Origin: Ruminococcus sp.
Lineage (GTDB): Bacteria; Bacillota; Clostridia; Oscillospirales; Ruminococcaceae
Length of the DNA: 59,756 nucleotides
NCBI GenBank assembly: GCA_017472145.1
Contig: JAFUQX010000060.1
Location: forward strand, 1 to 59,756
Direction: 5' to 3'
This document shows, piece after piece, positions 1-9,385 of the stretch. A program made the translations under genes and the position numbers. The notes beneath the pieces are model-generated. The model ran no database searches and was not told the DNA's origin. It saw nothing but the letters and a program-made list of their open reading frames with translations. How positions within the stretch are numbered: position 1 is the stretch's first letter; the number at the start of each line of letters is the position of its first letter.

Positions 1-125
1 CACGAAGTGACGACTGAGGGGATGCAAAAGGCACGCAAAATCGTAAGTTTTCTCATGTCTTACAATCCCCTCCGTCACGCCTTCGGCGTGCCACCTCCCC
101 TTATTAAGGGGAGGCTTTCAAAGGT
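1..125. repeat. Imperfect inverted-repeat intergenic element (left end cut)
   Basis: The first ~25 bases are repeated in inverted, slightly diverged form near 66-92: CTGAGGGGAT on the left faces ATCCCCTC on the right, each next to a CGTCA/TGACG and a short CACG..CGTG palindrome. A second palindrome, CTCCCC-ttattaa-GGGGAG, lies at 97-115. No convincing gene is seen. Such GC-rich palindromic units are common dispersed intergenic repeats in Ruminococcus-like genomes. That identity is inferred, since only one copy is in this window. The true left boundary is outside the window. Confidence 0.5.
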
Positions 126-177
126 TTTTCGACAGACTGAACGGCCAAGCAGCCATAGGCCGCTTGACCGCTTTATT

Positions 178-1029
178 TTATATTGTATAGCACATTTCCG
201 CAAAGGGGTATTTCCTTGCAAGCGCTTCCTGACACTGCTTTGCGGACATCTCATCTGCAAAGATGCCGAACACCGCCGAGCCGCTTCCGCTCATGCAGGC
301 CAGGACCGCACCCATTTCTCTCATGGCAGAGCGGATCTCAGCCACATCCGGAAGCGCAGTCACATCCTCAAAGAGGTTGCCGCAGTGCACCCATAGCTCC
401 TCAGCCGGAGCACCTCTCAGAATCGCCGCCTTCAGCCCCTGTGTATCCGGATGCTTCGGGGCGCTGAGTGCATCGATGGCCCGATAAGCCGCCGGTGTGG
501 AAATACCATCGCCGCCCTTGGCCACGACCATGGGAAGCCTCGGCAGCTTTGGCAGAACCTCCAGCTTTTCTCCGATTCCCTCTGCATAGGCCGTTCCGCC
601 GTACAGGAAGAAGGGTACATCTGCTCCCAAAGCAACACCCAGACTACACAGCGTCTCCAGACTGAGCGGACTTCCTGTCAGCATATTCAGTCCCTTCAGA
701 ACTGCTGCTGCATCGGAGCTTCCGCCGCCCATACCAGCCTGCGATGGGATGTGCTTTTCCAGATGGATCTTTACGCCGCACTCTACAGCTGCTTCCTTCA
801 GAAAGGCCGCCGCCGCACGCCAGGCCAGATTTTTTTCATTACAGGGGATCTCCGGCTCACTGCATGTAAGCTGTATGCCGCTCTCCTCTGTCAGAGTCAG
901 CTCCAGCCGGTCATAGATGGAAACACTCTGGAACACGGTCTCCAGAAGATGATAACCATCCTCACGCCGTCCCACAATATCCAGCGCCAGATTGACCTTG
1001 GCCGGTGTGAAAAGCTCCAGCGTTTTCAT
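178..1029 (-). CDS. ispE: 4-diphosphocytidyl-2-C-methyl-D-erythritol kinase
   Basis: IspE phosphorylates CDP-methylerythritol with ATP in the cytosol, in the non-mevalonate (MEP) isoprenoid pathway. The 283-residue product has the GHMP-kinase layout: an N-terminal PAKVNLALDI segment, the ATP loop SQAGMGGGSSDAAA at about residues 90-105, and a C-terminal CMSGSGSAVFG glycine loop. Length is normal for IspE. An in-frame ATG lies 21 bases upstream, but the GGGGGAG ribosome site is correctly spaced only from the ATG at 1029. That ATG lies 4 bases after the aminotransferase stop, so the two genes are cotranscribed. Function is confident from motifs. Confidence 0.93.
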   Translation of the reverse strand: MKTLELFTPAKVNLALDIVGRREDGYHLLETVFQSVSIYDRLELTLTEESGIQLTCSEPEIPCNEKNLAWRAAAAFLKEAAVECGVKIHLEKHIPSQAGMGGGSSDAAAVLKGLNMLTGSPLSLETLCSLGVALGADVPFFLYGGTAYAEGIGEKLEVLPKLPRLPMVVAKGGDGISTPAAYRAIDALSAPKHPDTQGLKAAILRGAPAEELWVHCGNLFEDVTALPDVAEIRSAMREMGAVLACMSGSGSAVFGIFADEMSAKQCQEALARKYPFAEMCYTI

Positions 1030-1033
1030 AGAC

Positions 1034-2212
1034 TCACTCTCCCCCAGCATGACGCTTTACGAAGCGCTCAATACAGCTCAGCGCATCCAGAAGATGCTTC
1101 AGAGAATAGGCATAGGATACACGCACAAAGCCCTCACCGCTTTCACCAAAAGCATTGCCCGGTACAACGGCTACCTTTTCCTCCTCCAGCAGACGGGCGC
1201 AGAACTCCTCACTGCTCAGGCCGGTGCTCTTAATGCACGGGAATACATAGAATGCACCCTCCGGCTCAAAACAGGTCAGACCGATCCGGTTAAAGCCCTC
1301 TACCAGTACACGGCGGCGCACATTATACTCAACCACCATTTTCTCTACCTCATCATCGCACTCACACAAAGCCACAATTGCTGCATGCTGGCTCATAGTC
1401 GGTGCACACATAATGGCATATTGGTGAATCTTCAGCATCTGAGCGGCAATGGGCTGGGGTGCACAGACATAGCCCAGACGCCAGCCAGTCATTGCAAAGG
1501 CCTTGGAGAAGCCGCTGACATAGATGGTACGCTCCCACATGCCGTCAATTTCTGCAATGGAGCAGTGCTTCCGGCCATATGTAAGCTCAGAATAGATCTC
1601 ATCCGAAAGCACCATGACATTGGTATCACGGAGTACCTCTGCAATGGCCTCCAGATCCTCACGGGTCATAATGCCGCCGGTAGGATTGTTCGGGTACGGC
1701 AGGATCAGCAGCTTCGTCCGATCCGTAAGATGAGCACGCAGCTCCTCCGGAGTCAGCTTGAAGCGGTTCTCCAGCTTGGTGGAAATGGAAATAGCCTTGC
1801 CGTGCATCAGCTCCACAATGGGCTTGTAGCACACAAAGCACGGCTCTACGATCAGAACCTCATCACCGGGATTCACCAGCGCCCGGATGGCCAGATCAAT
1901 GGCCTCAGAGCCGCCTACGGTGACGATCACCTCTCCCTTGGGGTCATAGCTCAGGCTATACTTCCGGTTCAGGTATCGGGAAATTTCTTCACGCAGCTCT
2001 GTCAGGCCCGGATTGGCACTGTAGATCATGCGCTTGCGCTCCAGTACATCCAGTGCCTTTTTCCGCACAGCCCACGGTGTCTGAAAATCCGGCTCACCGA
2101 CACCCAGACTGATCACACCCTCGGTATTGGCCGCCAGGTCGAAAAACTTACGAATGCCCGACGGCTTCATTTCTTTTACTTTATCAGAAAGTATGGAATC
2201 ATAATTGATCAC
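1034..2212 (-). CDS. Class I/II PLP-dependent aminotransferase
   Basis: This 392-residue fold-type I aminotransferase transfers amino groups between amino acids and 2-oxoacids. The sequence shows the substrate loop SLGVGEPDF near residue 35, LPYPNNPTGG near 165, and the PLP-lysine segment SGFSKAFAMTGWRLGY near 225. It resembles the Bacillus PatA/aspartate aminotransferase group, and the amino donor cannot be read from sequence. The start is a GTG at 2212 preceded by AAAGGAGG with 8 bases spacing. An upstream ATG at 2254 has no ribosome site at a proper distance and would overlap the Lrp gene region. It follows an Lrp-family regulator and precedes ispE, so the regulator may respond to an amino acid handled by this enzyme. 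Confidence 0.9.
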   Translation of the reverse strand: MINYDSILSDKVKEMKPSGIRKFFDLAANTEGVISLGVGEPDFQTPWAVRKKALDVLERKRMIYSANPGLTELREEISRYLNRKYSLSYDPKGEVIVTVGGSEAIDLAIRALVNPGDEVLIVEPCFVCYKPIVELMHGKAISISTKLENRFKLTPEELRAHLTDRTKLLILPYPNNPTGGIMTREDLEAIAEVLRDTNVMVLSDEIYSELTYGRKHCSIAEIDGMWERTIYVSGFSKAFAMTGWRLGYVCAPQPIAAQMLKIHQYAIMCAPTMSQHAAIVALCECDDEVEKMVVEYNVRRRVLVEGFNRIGLTCFEPEGAFYVFPCIKSTGLSSEEFCARLLEEEKVAVVPGNAFGESGEGFVRVSYAYSLKHLLDALSCIERFVKRHAGGE

Positions 2213-2257
2213 GAGGAAATCCTCCTTTTTCTCAGCAGCCCTGTGCTGCATCATTTT

Positions 2258-2746
2258 TTACGGGCAGAAAAAGCCGCGTTCATCCTTTTCTTCTGTCTCA
2301 ATAAAAATGCCCTTTTCCTTGTAGGTCTTGAGAATGAAATAGGTCGCTGTGGACAGTACACCGCTGAGCGGAGCCAGTCTCTGGGATACAAACATGGCAA
2401 TATCCTTCACGTTTTTGCCCTTTACAGTTACAGCAAGGTCATAGGCTCCGGCCATGAGGGACAGACTCTCTACCTCCTCATACTGGGTAATGATACGGGC
2501 AATTTCCTCAAAGCCGCAGTCCTTCTGAGGCGTTACACGCAGCTCGATAATGGCTGTTACCTGCTCCTGGTCAATCTTTTCCTCATTGACAATGGCACTG
2601 TAGCCCATGATCACGCCCTGTTCCTCCAAAGCCTTGATTTCCGCAGCGACCTCCGCTTCGGTCCGGCCCAGCATAACCGCCAGCTGTTCATTGGAAAGAC
2701 GTGCATTCTGCCGCAGCAGCTCGATCAGTTGATTTTTCATCATCAT
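2258..2746 (-). CDS. Lrp/AsnC-family transcriptional regulator
   Basis: The 162-residue protein has an N-terminal winged helix-turn-helix (LIELLRQNARLSNEQLAVML, about 6-25) and a C-terminal ligand-binding RAM/ACT-like domain (about 70-150) with the typical VESLSLMAGAYDLAV core. Lrp/AsnC proteins form octamers or dimers that sense amino acids and control their metabolism. Three consecutive ATG codons precede the reading frame, and AAAGGATG lies just upstream, so the exact start could be 2746, 2743 or 2740. The stop is 45 bases from the aminotransferase GTG, so it is the likely local regulator of that gene. Confidence 0.9.
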   Translation of the reverse strand: MMMKNQLIELLRQNARLSNEQLAVMLGRTEAEVAAEIKALEEQGVIMGYSAIVNEEKIDQEQVTAIIELRVTPQKDCGFEEIARIITQYEEVESLSLMAGAYDLAVTVKGKNVKDIAMFVSQRLAPLSGVLSTATYFILKTYKEKGIFIETEEKDERGFFCP

Positions 2747-2758
2747 TCATCCTTTCAA

Positions 2759-3604
2759 TCACACAATTTTTATGTAAATCGGTTCGCGCTCATGGAAGTA
2801 GCAGAGATAAGGGAAGCCGGCCTCGGCCGCCATCCGAATCCCCTCCTGAACACCCTTACCCACGTCCTCTGCACGGTGTGCATCAGAGCCGATGGTGATC
2901 ATTTCGCCGCCGAATTCACGATAGATCTTCAGGATCTCCATGGTCGGGAACGTCTTGCCATAGGGCTGTCTCAGACCGGAGGTATTGATTTCCAGACCGC
3001 AGCCGTGGTCAACCAGCGCCTTCAGGCACGCCCGGATCTGCTCCTCATAGTCAGCGATCTCAACGGGAATCTGGTGCTCCCCCTCAATATATCGCAGCGG
3101 ATAGGTCATATGGCCCAGTACATCGAACTTTCCCCACTGGCAGATCTTCAGCAGCTCCTTGAAATACTGCTCCATAAGGGCCGGAACGGATTCCTTCTCA
3201 TAGTCCAGACAGTAGAAGTCTGTCTTTCCGTGCAGCTCGTGCAGAGAGGCGATCACATAGTCCAGGCGTACATCGTGCATCACCGCTTCTGCAAGGCCAA
3301 AGTCTGCATGGGGCTGACCCAGCTCAAGGCCGCTGACAATGTGGATACGGGAACCATAGTTATCCTTGATGGAGCTGTTCTGCTTCATGGCCTTTTCCAT
3401 GATTTCGGAATAGTTAAACTTCTCCCATTTATTACGAGGGGTCATATTATAATGATCCTCAGAAAACCACCGGTTCAGTTCAATATGCTCTGTAATCGCC
3501 AGCGCCTGCAAGCCCTGGGAGATGGCACTGCGGCACAGACCGCCGGCCGTTCCCACGCCGTCCGGAGAAATACCGGTATGTGTATGACAATCGATTCCAA
3601 ACAT
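2759..3604 (-). CDS. PHP-domain phosphatase (histidinol-phosphatase-like)
   Basis: The 281-residue protein begins with the PHP metal motif DCHTHT, followed by TEHIE near residue 40, ASLHELHGKTDFY near 140 and a late IGSDAHRAEDVG near 240. These are the His/Asp metal ligands of the polymerase-and-histidinol-phosphatase superfamily. HisK-type members dephosphorylate L-histidinol phosphate. No other his genes lie nearby, so histidine biosynthesis is likely but unproven. The stop is 12 bases upstream of the Lrp regulator. A TATAAT-like -10 (3640-3645) lies upstream, but no good -35 box is seen. Confidence 0.82.
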   Translation of the reverse strand: MFGIDCHTHTGISPDGVGTAGGLCRSAISQGLQALAITEHIELNRWFSEDHYNMTPRNKWEKFNYSEIMEKAMKQNSSIKDNYGSRIHIVSGLELGQPHADFGLAEAVMHDVRLDYVIASLHELHGKTDFYCLDYEKESVPALMEQYFKELLKICQWGKFDVLGHMTYPLRYIEGEHQIPVEIADYEEQIRACLKALVDHGCGLEINTSGLRQPYGKTFPTMEILKIYREFGGEMITIGSDAHRAEDVGKGVQEGIRMAAEAGFPYLCYFHEREPIYIKIV

Positions 3605-3719
3605 AATAGTCTCCTTTCCAACTCACTGAAATCCATACTATTATACCATACTTTTCCCATGATTTCCACACTTTTTGCGAATTTATTTTTTCCACTCCTA
3701 CATTTTATACAGATTGCAC

Positions 3720-3756
3720 AAAAAAATGCGCATACATGGACTGTACACGCATTTTT
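3720..3756 (-). terminator. Intrinsic terminator after trpA
   Basis: On the minus strand an AAAAATGCG / CGCATTTTT stem with an inner GTACA/TGTA(C) extension is followed by a run of T. It lies just after the trpA stop and ends the tryptophan operon before the PHP gene. Confidence 0.85.
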
Positions 3757-3761
3757 CAAGG

Positions 3762-4532
3762 TTACTGCAAATTCATGGCTGCACGCACAGCCTTTACAAA
3801 GCGTCCTGCTGCTGCGGGAGAATCCGCACTGGACTGCCTGATCAGCTCTACAAGGGCATTGCTGAGGAGAATACCGTCACACGGCGGGATCTGCTCCGGC
3901 GCATGTGTGAAATCAGAAGCCGGAAGCTCTGCGATCACCGGAAGCGATGCATTCTCCTGCACCTGTTCGAGGAACGAAGAGGGCTTCTCCAGACCGGCCG
4001 TTACAGCATACAGAAAGCCCCTGGCCTCGCCAGCAATCATCCGGATGCGGCCTGCACTGGCTGCTGTCACCAGACTGATGCTATGTACGCCGCAGGCCTC
4101 GGCCTCGGCCCGGATCTCCTCTTTTTCCTCAAAGGGCATATCCGGAACGATCACACCCTCCACACCGCATTCTCTGCACCTGCTGAAGAATCGCTCCTTG
4201 CCAAAACGGAAAATTGTATTCAGGTACATCATAAGAAGCACAGGAATATCTGTTTTTTCACGAATTCTGCCCATCATCTCAAAGATGCCGGCCAGAGTCG
4301 TTCCGGCGGCAAGAGCCCGCTCACTGGCCTTCTGCACCGTGGGTGCTTCTGCAATGGGATCGGAGAAGGGCACACCCAGCACGATCAGATCCGCACCGGA
4401 TCCAGCCATGGCCAAAACGATCTCCTCCGTCAATGCATAGCCGCCGTCTCCTGCTGTTATATAGGGAATCAGTGCCTTCCGTCCCTCAGCCCTGCACTGA
4501 GCCAGCACTGCATCTATTCGATTCTTAGTCAT
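3762..4532 (-). CDS. trpA: Tryptophan synthase alpha chain
   Basis: TrpA cleaves indole-3-glycerol phosphate to indole and glyceraldehyde 3-phosphate and channels indole to TrpB. The 256-residue TIM barrel shows the family features: the YITAGDGG start region, the [16 protein letters not shown] loop with its catalytic-type acidic residue near 55-70, and [10 protein letters not shown] near 130. The start overlaps the trpB stop by 8 bases (ATGACTAA), with an AGAGGAG ribosome site inside trpB. The phosphate-binding C-terminal part looks shorter and less canonical than in E. coli, but the frame is intact. Confidence 0.93.
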   Translation of the reverse strand: MTKNRIDAVLAQCRAEGRKALIPYITAGDGGYALTEEIVLAMAGSGADLIVLGVPFSDPIAEAPTVQKASERALAAGTTLAGIFEMMGRIREKTDIPVLLMMYLNTIFRFGKERFFSRCRECGVEGVIVPDMPFEEKEEIRAEAEACGVHSISLVTAASAGRIRMIAGEARGFLYAVTAGLEKPSSFLEQVQENASLPVIAELPASDFTHAPEQIPPCDGILLSNALVELIRQSSADSPAAAGRFVKAVRAAMNLQ

Positions 4533-5712
4533 TGATATTCACTCCTCTGTATTTTGCGATCTGCTGCATGTCCTTGTCACCCCGTCCGGACAGACAGATG
4601 ATCATGATCTCGTCCAGGCTCATAGTCGGTGCAAGCTGCTTGGCTGCGGCCACAGCATGAGCTGATTCAATGGCCGGAATGATCCCCTCCGTACGGGACA
4701 GATATTCCAGCGCACAAACCGCTTCCTCGTCTGTTACCGGAACATAGGACGCCCGTCCTGTCTTGTACAGATTGGCATGCTCCGGCCCTACACCCGGATA
4801 ATCCAGACCAGCTGAAATGGAATATACCGGGGCGATCTGGCCCTCCTCATTCTGAAGGAAATAGGACTTCATGCCGTGGAAAATGCCGACATCTCCCTTG
4901 GCCACAGTAGCTGCATGAAGCGCAGTCTCCACGCCCTTTCCGGCGGCCTCTGCACCCACGAGCCTTACGCTCTCATCTGGAATGAAATCATAGAACGCAC
5001 CAATGGCATTTGAGCCGCCGCCTACACAGGCCACTACACAATCCGGAAGCCTGCCTTCCTTCTCCATGAGCTGCGCCTTTGCCTCCTCACTGATGATCTT
5101 CTGGAAATCACGAACCATAGTCGGATAGGGATGCGGTCCCATAGCCGAGCCGATCAGATAGAAGGTGGTATCAATATTCATGCACCAGTTGCGCATGGCC
5201 TCGTTTACGGCATCCTTCAGTGTGCCTGTACCGCTCTCTACGCCGGTTACCTTCGCACCCAGCAGCTCCATACGATATACATTCAGACGCTGGCGCTCAA
5301 TATCCTCCACGCCCATGAAGATCTCACATTCCAGGCCGAACAGCGCACAAACGGTCGCCGTAGCCACACCATGCTGACCTGCACCGGTTTCGGCAATAAT
5401 TCTCTTTTTGCCCATGCGCTTGGCCAGAAGGATCTGCCCCAGCACGTTATTGATCTTATGGGCTCCTGTGTGATTCAGATCCTCACGCTTGAGATAGATC
5501 TTACACCCGCCCAGATCCTTTGTCATCTTCTCTGCATAATACAGCAGAGAGGGCCGGCCGGCATATTCACAGCAGAGCCTGCGGTACTCTGCCCAGAACT
5601 CCGGATCCCTGCTGTATTTATTATAGGCCGCCTCCAGCTCATTCACAGCGTTCATAACCGTTTCCGGTACATACTGTCCGCCGAATTCTCCGAATCTTCC
5701 TGCTTTGCTCAT
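4525..5712 (-). CDS. trpB: Tryptophan synthase beta chain
   Basis: TrpB condenses indole with L-serine using PLP. The 395-residue protein has [13 protein letters not shown] at the N terminus, the PLP-lysine segment [11 protein letters not shown] near residue 85, [13 protein letters not shown] near 110 and the phosphate loop VGGGSNAIG near 235. The start at 5712 is preferred because GAGGAG sits 8 bases upstream. An in-frame GTG at 5721 falls inside that ribosome site. The gene is the middle member of the T-box-controlled trpG-like/trpB/trpA operon. Confidence 0.95.
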   Translation of the reverse strand: MSKAGRFGEFGGQYVPETVMNAVNELEAAYNKYSRDPEFWAEYRRLCCEYAGRPSLLYYAEKMTKDLGGCKIYLKREDLNHTGAHKINNVLGQILLAKRMGKKRIIAETGAGQHGVATATVCALFGLECEIFMGVEDIERQRLNVYRMELLGAKVTGVESGTGTLKDAVNEAMRNWCMNIDTTFYLIGSAMGPHPYPTMVRDFQKIISEEAKAQLMEKEGRLPDCVVACVGGGSNAIGAFYDFIPDESVRLVGAEAAGKGVETALHAATVAKGDVGIFHGMKSYFLQNEEGQIAPVYSISAGLDYPGVGPEHANLYKTGRASYVPVTDEEAVCALEYLSRTEGIIPAIESAHAVAAAKQLAPTMSLDEIMIICLSGRGDKDMQQIAKYRGVNIND

Positions 5713-5726
5713 TTTCTGCACTCCTC

Positions 5727-6305
5727 TTATTCTTTATTCAAGGCCAGCTGAATAAAATTCTCAAGCATGGTCTTTCCGTTCTCATCTGCAAAGGCCTCCG
5801 GCCGGAACATCACCGCAAATACCGGGTACTCTGTATGCTCCGCCGCTGCTGTCTGACCATACTGGTCGCGGGCAATTATCTTCAGGCTCTCCGGAAGCAC
5901 ATCAGCCACCGTATGCATATACGGCTCTTTACAGCCGATCACGCCGGGAAGTCCCCGGAAAATTTCCGACCGTACATCCAGTCCGACATTAAAGGCTCTT
6001 CCGCTCCGACCAGCTGCTGCCTTCTGCAAAGCTGCACCAAAGCACTCTGCTGCGGCCAGACCGCCCAGACCGATTCCCAGAACCGGGATCTTGCCTGCAA
6101 AATACCGGATCAGCTCCATGCACCAGCCTGTATCCTTCGGCATTCCTGTACCCGATGAAAAAATCAGCCCCTCCGGCTGCATCTGCGCAATTTCCTCCGG
6201 AGCTGTATCGTCATTGCGCACGATCCGAACATCCGCCCCAAGGGCCTGTATCTGCTTATACAGAGCATTCACACGGGAATCATAATTATCAATCAACAGG
6301 ATCAT
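5727..6305 (-). CDS. TrpG/PabA-like glutamine amidotransferase homologue lacking the catalytic Cys and His
   Basis: The 192-residue protein is clearly related to anthranilate/aminodeoxychorismate synthase component II, which releases ammonia from glutamine. It keeps LLIDNYDS at the N terminus and the overall class I GATase order. The nucleophile motif, normally G(V/I)CLGHQ, reads GIGLGGL, so Cys is Gly (codon GGT, one base from TGT). The normal QFHPE reads MFRPE, so the catalytic His is Arg and only Glu remains. The PGPG oxyanion strand reads SGTG, and RYHS is changed to YMHT. The frame is intact, with GGAGG 10 bases before the ATG. It is first in the T-box-trpB-trpA operon, and no trpE lies nearby. 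Glutaminase activity is very unlikely; a structural or regulatory role is inference. Confidence 0.85.
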   Translation of the reverse strand: MILLIDNYDSRVNALYKQIQALGADVRIVRNDDTAPEEIAQMQPEGLIFSSGTGMPKDTGWCMELIRYFAGKIPVLGIGLGGLAAAECFGAALQKAAAGRSGRAFNVGLDVRSEIFRGLPGVIGCKEPYMHTVADVLPESLKIIARDQYGQTAAAEHTEYPVFAVMFRPEAFADENGKTMLENFIQLALNKE

Positions 6306-6319
6306 ATCTCTGTCACCTC

Positions 6320-6615
6320 CAGAATAAAAAAGACCTGATGTCCCACAGATATGGGACGTCAGGTCTGAATACACTAACGTGATGCCACCCAAATTCAGAA
6401 GCTGCGAGCAGCCTCCCTCATTACGAATACGCCGGACTCTCCGGATATATTCCAATCTGCTAACGGTGATAAGCCGGCATCAGCTACTCGGCAAAAAGCC
6501 TTTCACATCGCTCCTCACAAATCCATTCACACTGCTGCGCACACACCGGCTTCCACCAACTCCGGCTCTCTGAGCTGCCGCCTTGCAGGCTACTTGCCTC
6601 TGATCCAAGGATTTA
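6320..6615 (-). promoter_or_regulatory. T-box riboswitch, tryptophan-specific leader of the trp operon
   Basis: Read on the minus strand, the leader has the Stem I signature (AGAGAGCCGG ... GTTGGTGGAAG, 6541-6570), a specifier-loop TGG (Trp codon, 6523-6525, in context GAATGGAT), and the T-box motif GGGTGGCATCACG around 6378-6391. A terminator hairpin (AGACCTGA...TCAGGTCT plus T run, 6326-6366) follows. The first gene begins 15 bases beyond the terminator region. Uncharged tRNA-Trp is expected to favour the antiterminator and switch the operon on. The codon choice fits the trpB/trpA cargo. Confidence 0.9.
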
Positions 6616-6623
6616 CTTTTTTC

Positions 6624-6652
6624 ATTATAACCCTTTTCTCACGTTTTGTCAA
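6624..6652 (-). promoter_or_regulatory. Sigma-A promoter of the trp T-box transcript
   Basis: A perfect TTGACA (6647-6652) and TATAAT (6624-6629) are separated by 17 bases on the minus strand, just before the T-box leader. Confidence 0.9.
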
Positions 6653-6680
6653 GAGTTTTCCGCCGCATTCGTCAAATATT

Positions 6681-9296
6681 TTACTTCGTCTTCTTTTCCT
6701 TTACCAGCATCATCACGCCCTTGACGATCTGAACCAGAACCATAGAGCCAAAGCTCAGACCATGAACGGCGGCAAAAAGCGCACCCGTCAGGCCGTCATC
6801 GATCTGGAACAGACCATGCAGCGCCGGAATCAGCAGAACCGCATTGATAAAGAACATACCAACCACAAAAGCCAGCAGGCCAGCCTTGTTGTTGAACATT
6901 TTTCTGGTAAACAATACAGGCTTTTCAGCCTTACAGCTGAAGCCGTGCCACAGACGGGACATACACAGTGTTGCAAACGCCATAGTCATGGCAAGGCCGG
7001 CAGATTCAAAGCCGAGCCAGCCGATGAGATAAGCGGCCGCAGTTGCAATGGAAATGGCTACACCGGAATACCCGACCTGTCCCAGGAATGCCGGAGTCAG
7101 GATCGACTCTCCGGCCGGGCGGGGCTTGCGCTTCATAACACTGTCGGAGTGCGGCTCCAGTCCCAGTGCAATGGCCGGGAGAGAGTCAGTCAGCAGGTTG
7201 ATAAACAGCAGATGGATGGCTGCAAAGGGCTGCGCATAGCCCATGATGGAGCTCCACAATACCACCAGAATTCCAGCCAGATTACCGGACAGCAGGAACA
7301 GAATGGAACGCTTGATGTTGTCATAGATATTCCGTCCGTTCTTGACAGCCTTTACAATGGTTGCAAAGTTATCATCCGCCAGAACCATAGCCGCCGCATC
7401 CTTGGATACCTCTGTACCAGTAATACCCATGGCAACGCCTACATCGGCCTGCTTCAGAGCCGGAGCGTCATTTACACCGTCACCGGTCATGGCAACGATA
7501 CAGTCTCTCTGCTGCCAGGCCTTGACGATACGGATCTTATGCTCCGGGGTTACACGGGCATAAACAGACTTGTCGGCCACGAATTCAATCATTTCCTCAT
7601 CAGAAATACCATCCAGAACAGAGCCTTCCACCGCTTCGTTTGCACGTTCCAGAATACCAATTTCCTTTGCGATCGCAGAAGCCGTAACCACATGGTCACC
7701 GGTGATCATAACCGGCTTGATGCCGGCCTGACGGCACTCTGCAACGGCCTGCTTGGATTCCGGACGAGGCGGATCCATCATCGCAATGAGTCCCATATAT
7801 TCAAGATCATATTCATCAGAAAGAGCCAGATGGTCGCCGCTGAATTCCTTGCAGGCAAAGCACAGCAGACGCAGTCCCTGCTTGGAAAGCTCCTCCACCT
7901 GCTCCTGAATCTGTCGCTTCTGAGAGGCGGAAATGTTCATGCGCTCACACAACACATCCGCTGCACCCTTGGTAAACATGATCCGCTTGCCATCCATCAT
8001 ATTCAGCGTGGACATGAGCTTCCGGTCGGAATCGAAGGGGATCTCGCTGATACGGGAGTAGCAGGCACGGATCTCTGCATCATCCATTCCCACACGATGG
8101 GCGAAATTGATCAATGCCGTTTCGGTGGGATCTCCGATCTCCATGCCGTCCTTGCAGGTGGAGTCATTACACAGAACGGAAGCGATCACCAGCGCACGCT
8201 CATCTGCATGATCCACACTTGCATCATCCGCACCGATCATATGACCCTGAGAAACAATTTTGCGGACGGTCATTTTGTTCTGAGTCAGCGTACCGGTCTT
8301 GTCGGAACAGATAACCGATACAGAGCCGAGTCCCTCCACGGCCTGAAGTTTACGCATAATGGCATTTTCCTTGGCCATTTTCTGTGTACCGAAGGAAAGC
8401 ACGATGGTTACGATGGAGCTGAGTGCTTCCGGGATGGCTGCAACAGCCAGCGCAATGGCAAACATCAGAGAGCTCATGACACTTTCAAAGCCGATGGTCT
8501 CCGCTCTCCACAGCTGAAGACCGAATACCAGAGCACAGATAATCAGAATCACGATAGAAAGCTTCCGGCCGAACTGGTCCAGGGTCTTCTGGAGCGGCGT
8601 CTTTCTTTCCTGTGCGCTCTGGATCAGGGCTGCGATCTTGCCCACCTCTGTATTCATACCAATATCCGTTACAATGCACTTACCACGGCCATAGGTCACA
8701 AAGCTGCCGGAATATACCATGGTATGACGATCGCCCAGCGGAACATCATCCGATATAGCCTCCAGGCTCTTGTCAATGTTGGTACTCTCGCCAGTCAGCG
8801 CACTTTCGTTCGTCTGGAGGGAGGCGCATTCGATCAGACGTCCATCCGCCGGAATCTGGTCTCCGGCCTCCAGAAGCAGCACATCGCCCACTACTATATC
8901 CTCAGAATCGATCACTACACTCTGGCCGTTTCTCATTACCTTTGCGGCCGGAGCGGACAGCTTCTTCAGATTATCCAGAGACTTCTCAGCCTTCAGCGTC
9001 TGTACAGTACCCAGGATCGCATTCATGGTAATCACTACAAGAATAACGATCGTACTTTCCAGATCCCCCGTAATGGCCGAAATGATCGCAGCTGCAATCA
9101 GGATGATAACCAGAAAATCCTTGAACTGCTCAAGGAATATCATCAGGCCGGATTTCTTTTTCTTCTCCGCCAGCATATTCCTGCCGTACTTTTCCCGGTT
9201 TTTCTGCACCTGTTCCTCTTTCAGACCGGACTGACCGGAGCTGAACTCAAAGTACAGATCCTCCGGAGTCTGCTGATACCGTTTCTGTTCGTTCAT
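6681..9296 (-). CDS. P-type (P2) cation-transporting ATPase, probable Mn2+/Ca2+ exporter
   Basis: This 871-residue membrane pump has the full P2A layout: an N-terminal cation-ATPase domain, actuator loop ALTGEST near 165, M4 motif VAAIPEAL near 290, phosphorylation site SDKTGTLTQNKMTV near 330, the hinge MTGDGVNDAPALKQADVGVA near 600, and C-terminal helices. It couples ATP hydrolysis to cation export across the cytoplasmic membrane. Such proteins are usually annotated as calcium pumps, and PEAL replaces the more usual PEGL. The leader is a yybP-ykoY element, a known Mn2+ sensor that controls similar ATPases (for example Lactococcus yoaB). Manganese efflux is therefore the better prediction. 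GGAGG precedes the ATG. Confidence 0.9.
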   Translation of the reverse strand: MNEQKRYQQTPEDLYFEFSSGQSGLKEEQVQKNREKYGRNMLAEKKKKSGLMIFLEQFKDFLVIILIAAAIISAITGDLESTIVILVVITMNAILGTVQTLKAEKSLDNLKKLSAPAAKVMRNGQSVVIDSEDIVVGDVLLLEAGDQIPADGRLIECASLQTNESALTGESTNIDKSLEAISDDVPLGDRHTMVYSGSFVTYGRGKCIVTDIGMNTEVGKIAALIQSAQERKTPLQKTLDQFGRKLSIVILIICALVFGLQLWRAETIGFESVMSSLMFAIALAVAAIPEALSSIVTIVLSFGTQKMAKENAIMRKLQAVEGLGSVSVICSDKTGTLTQNKMTVRKIVSQGHMIGADDASVDHADERALVIASVLCNDSTCKDGMEIGDPTETALINFAHRVGMDDAEIRACYSRISEIPFDSDRKLMSTLNMMDGKRIMFTKGAADVLCERMNISASQKRQIQEQVEELSKQGLRLLCFACKEFSGDHLALSDEYDLEYMGLIAMMDPPRPESKQAVAECRQAGIKPVMITGDHVVTASAIAKEIGILERANEAVEGSVLDGISDEEMIEFVADKSVYARVTPEHKIRIVKAWQQRDCIVAMTGDGVNDAPALKQADVGVAMGITGTEVSKDAAAMVLADDNFATIVKAVKNGRNIYDNIKRSILFLLSGNLAGILVVLWSSIMGYAQPFAAIHLLFINLLTDSLPAIALGLEPHSDSVMKRKPRPAGESILTPAFLGQVGYSGVAISIATAAAYLIGWLGFESAGLAMTMAFATLCMSRLWHGFSCKAEKPVLFTRKMFNNKAGLLAFVVGMFFINAVLLIPALHGLFQIDDGLTGALFAAVHGLSFGSMVLVQIVKGVMMLVKEKKTK

Positions 9297-9323
9297 ATTT
9301 TTACCTCCAAATTTACGAGCAGC

Positions 9324-9385
9324 AAAAAAGCGAGACCTTTATAAAATCAGACAGCTTTTCTGTATGATTTCATAAAAGTCTCGCT
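9324..9385 (-). terminator. Riboswitch-controlled terminator of the ATPase leader
   Basis: On the minus strand a long stem (AGCGAGACTTTTAT...ATAAAGGTCTCGCT) is followed by TTTTTT. Its 5' arm is the same GCGAGACTTTT strand that forms the 3' metal-binding loop of the aptamer. Termination and metal-bound aptamer should therefore be mutually exclusive, giving an on-switch. Confidence 0.88.

Noticed and set aside
141-170. Hairpin after ispE as an intrinsic terminator
   Set aside because: The stem CGGTCAAGC/GCTTGGCCG is good, but no T run follows on the minus strand.
992-3841. 949-codon plus-strand open frame across ispE to the PHP gene
   Set aside because: It runs antisense to four well-supported genes and has no family motif.
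5727-6305. Calling this gene trpG or pabA
   Set aside because: Homology is clear, but the catalytic Cys and His are missing, so the enzymatic name would mislead.
6594-9344. 916-codon plus-strand frame opposite the P-type ATPase
   Set aside because: The minus-strand ATPase has all P-type motifs; this frame has none.
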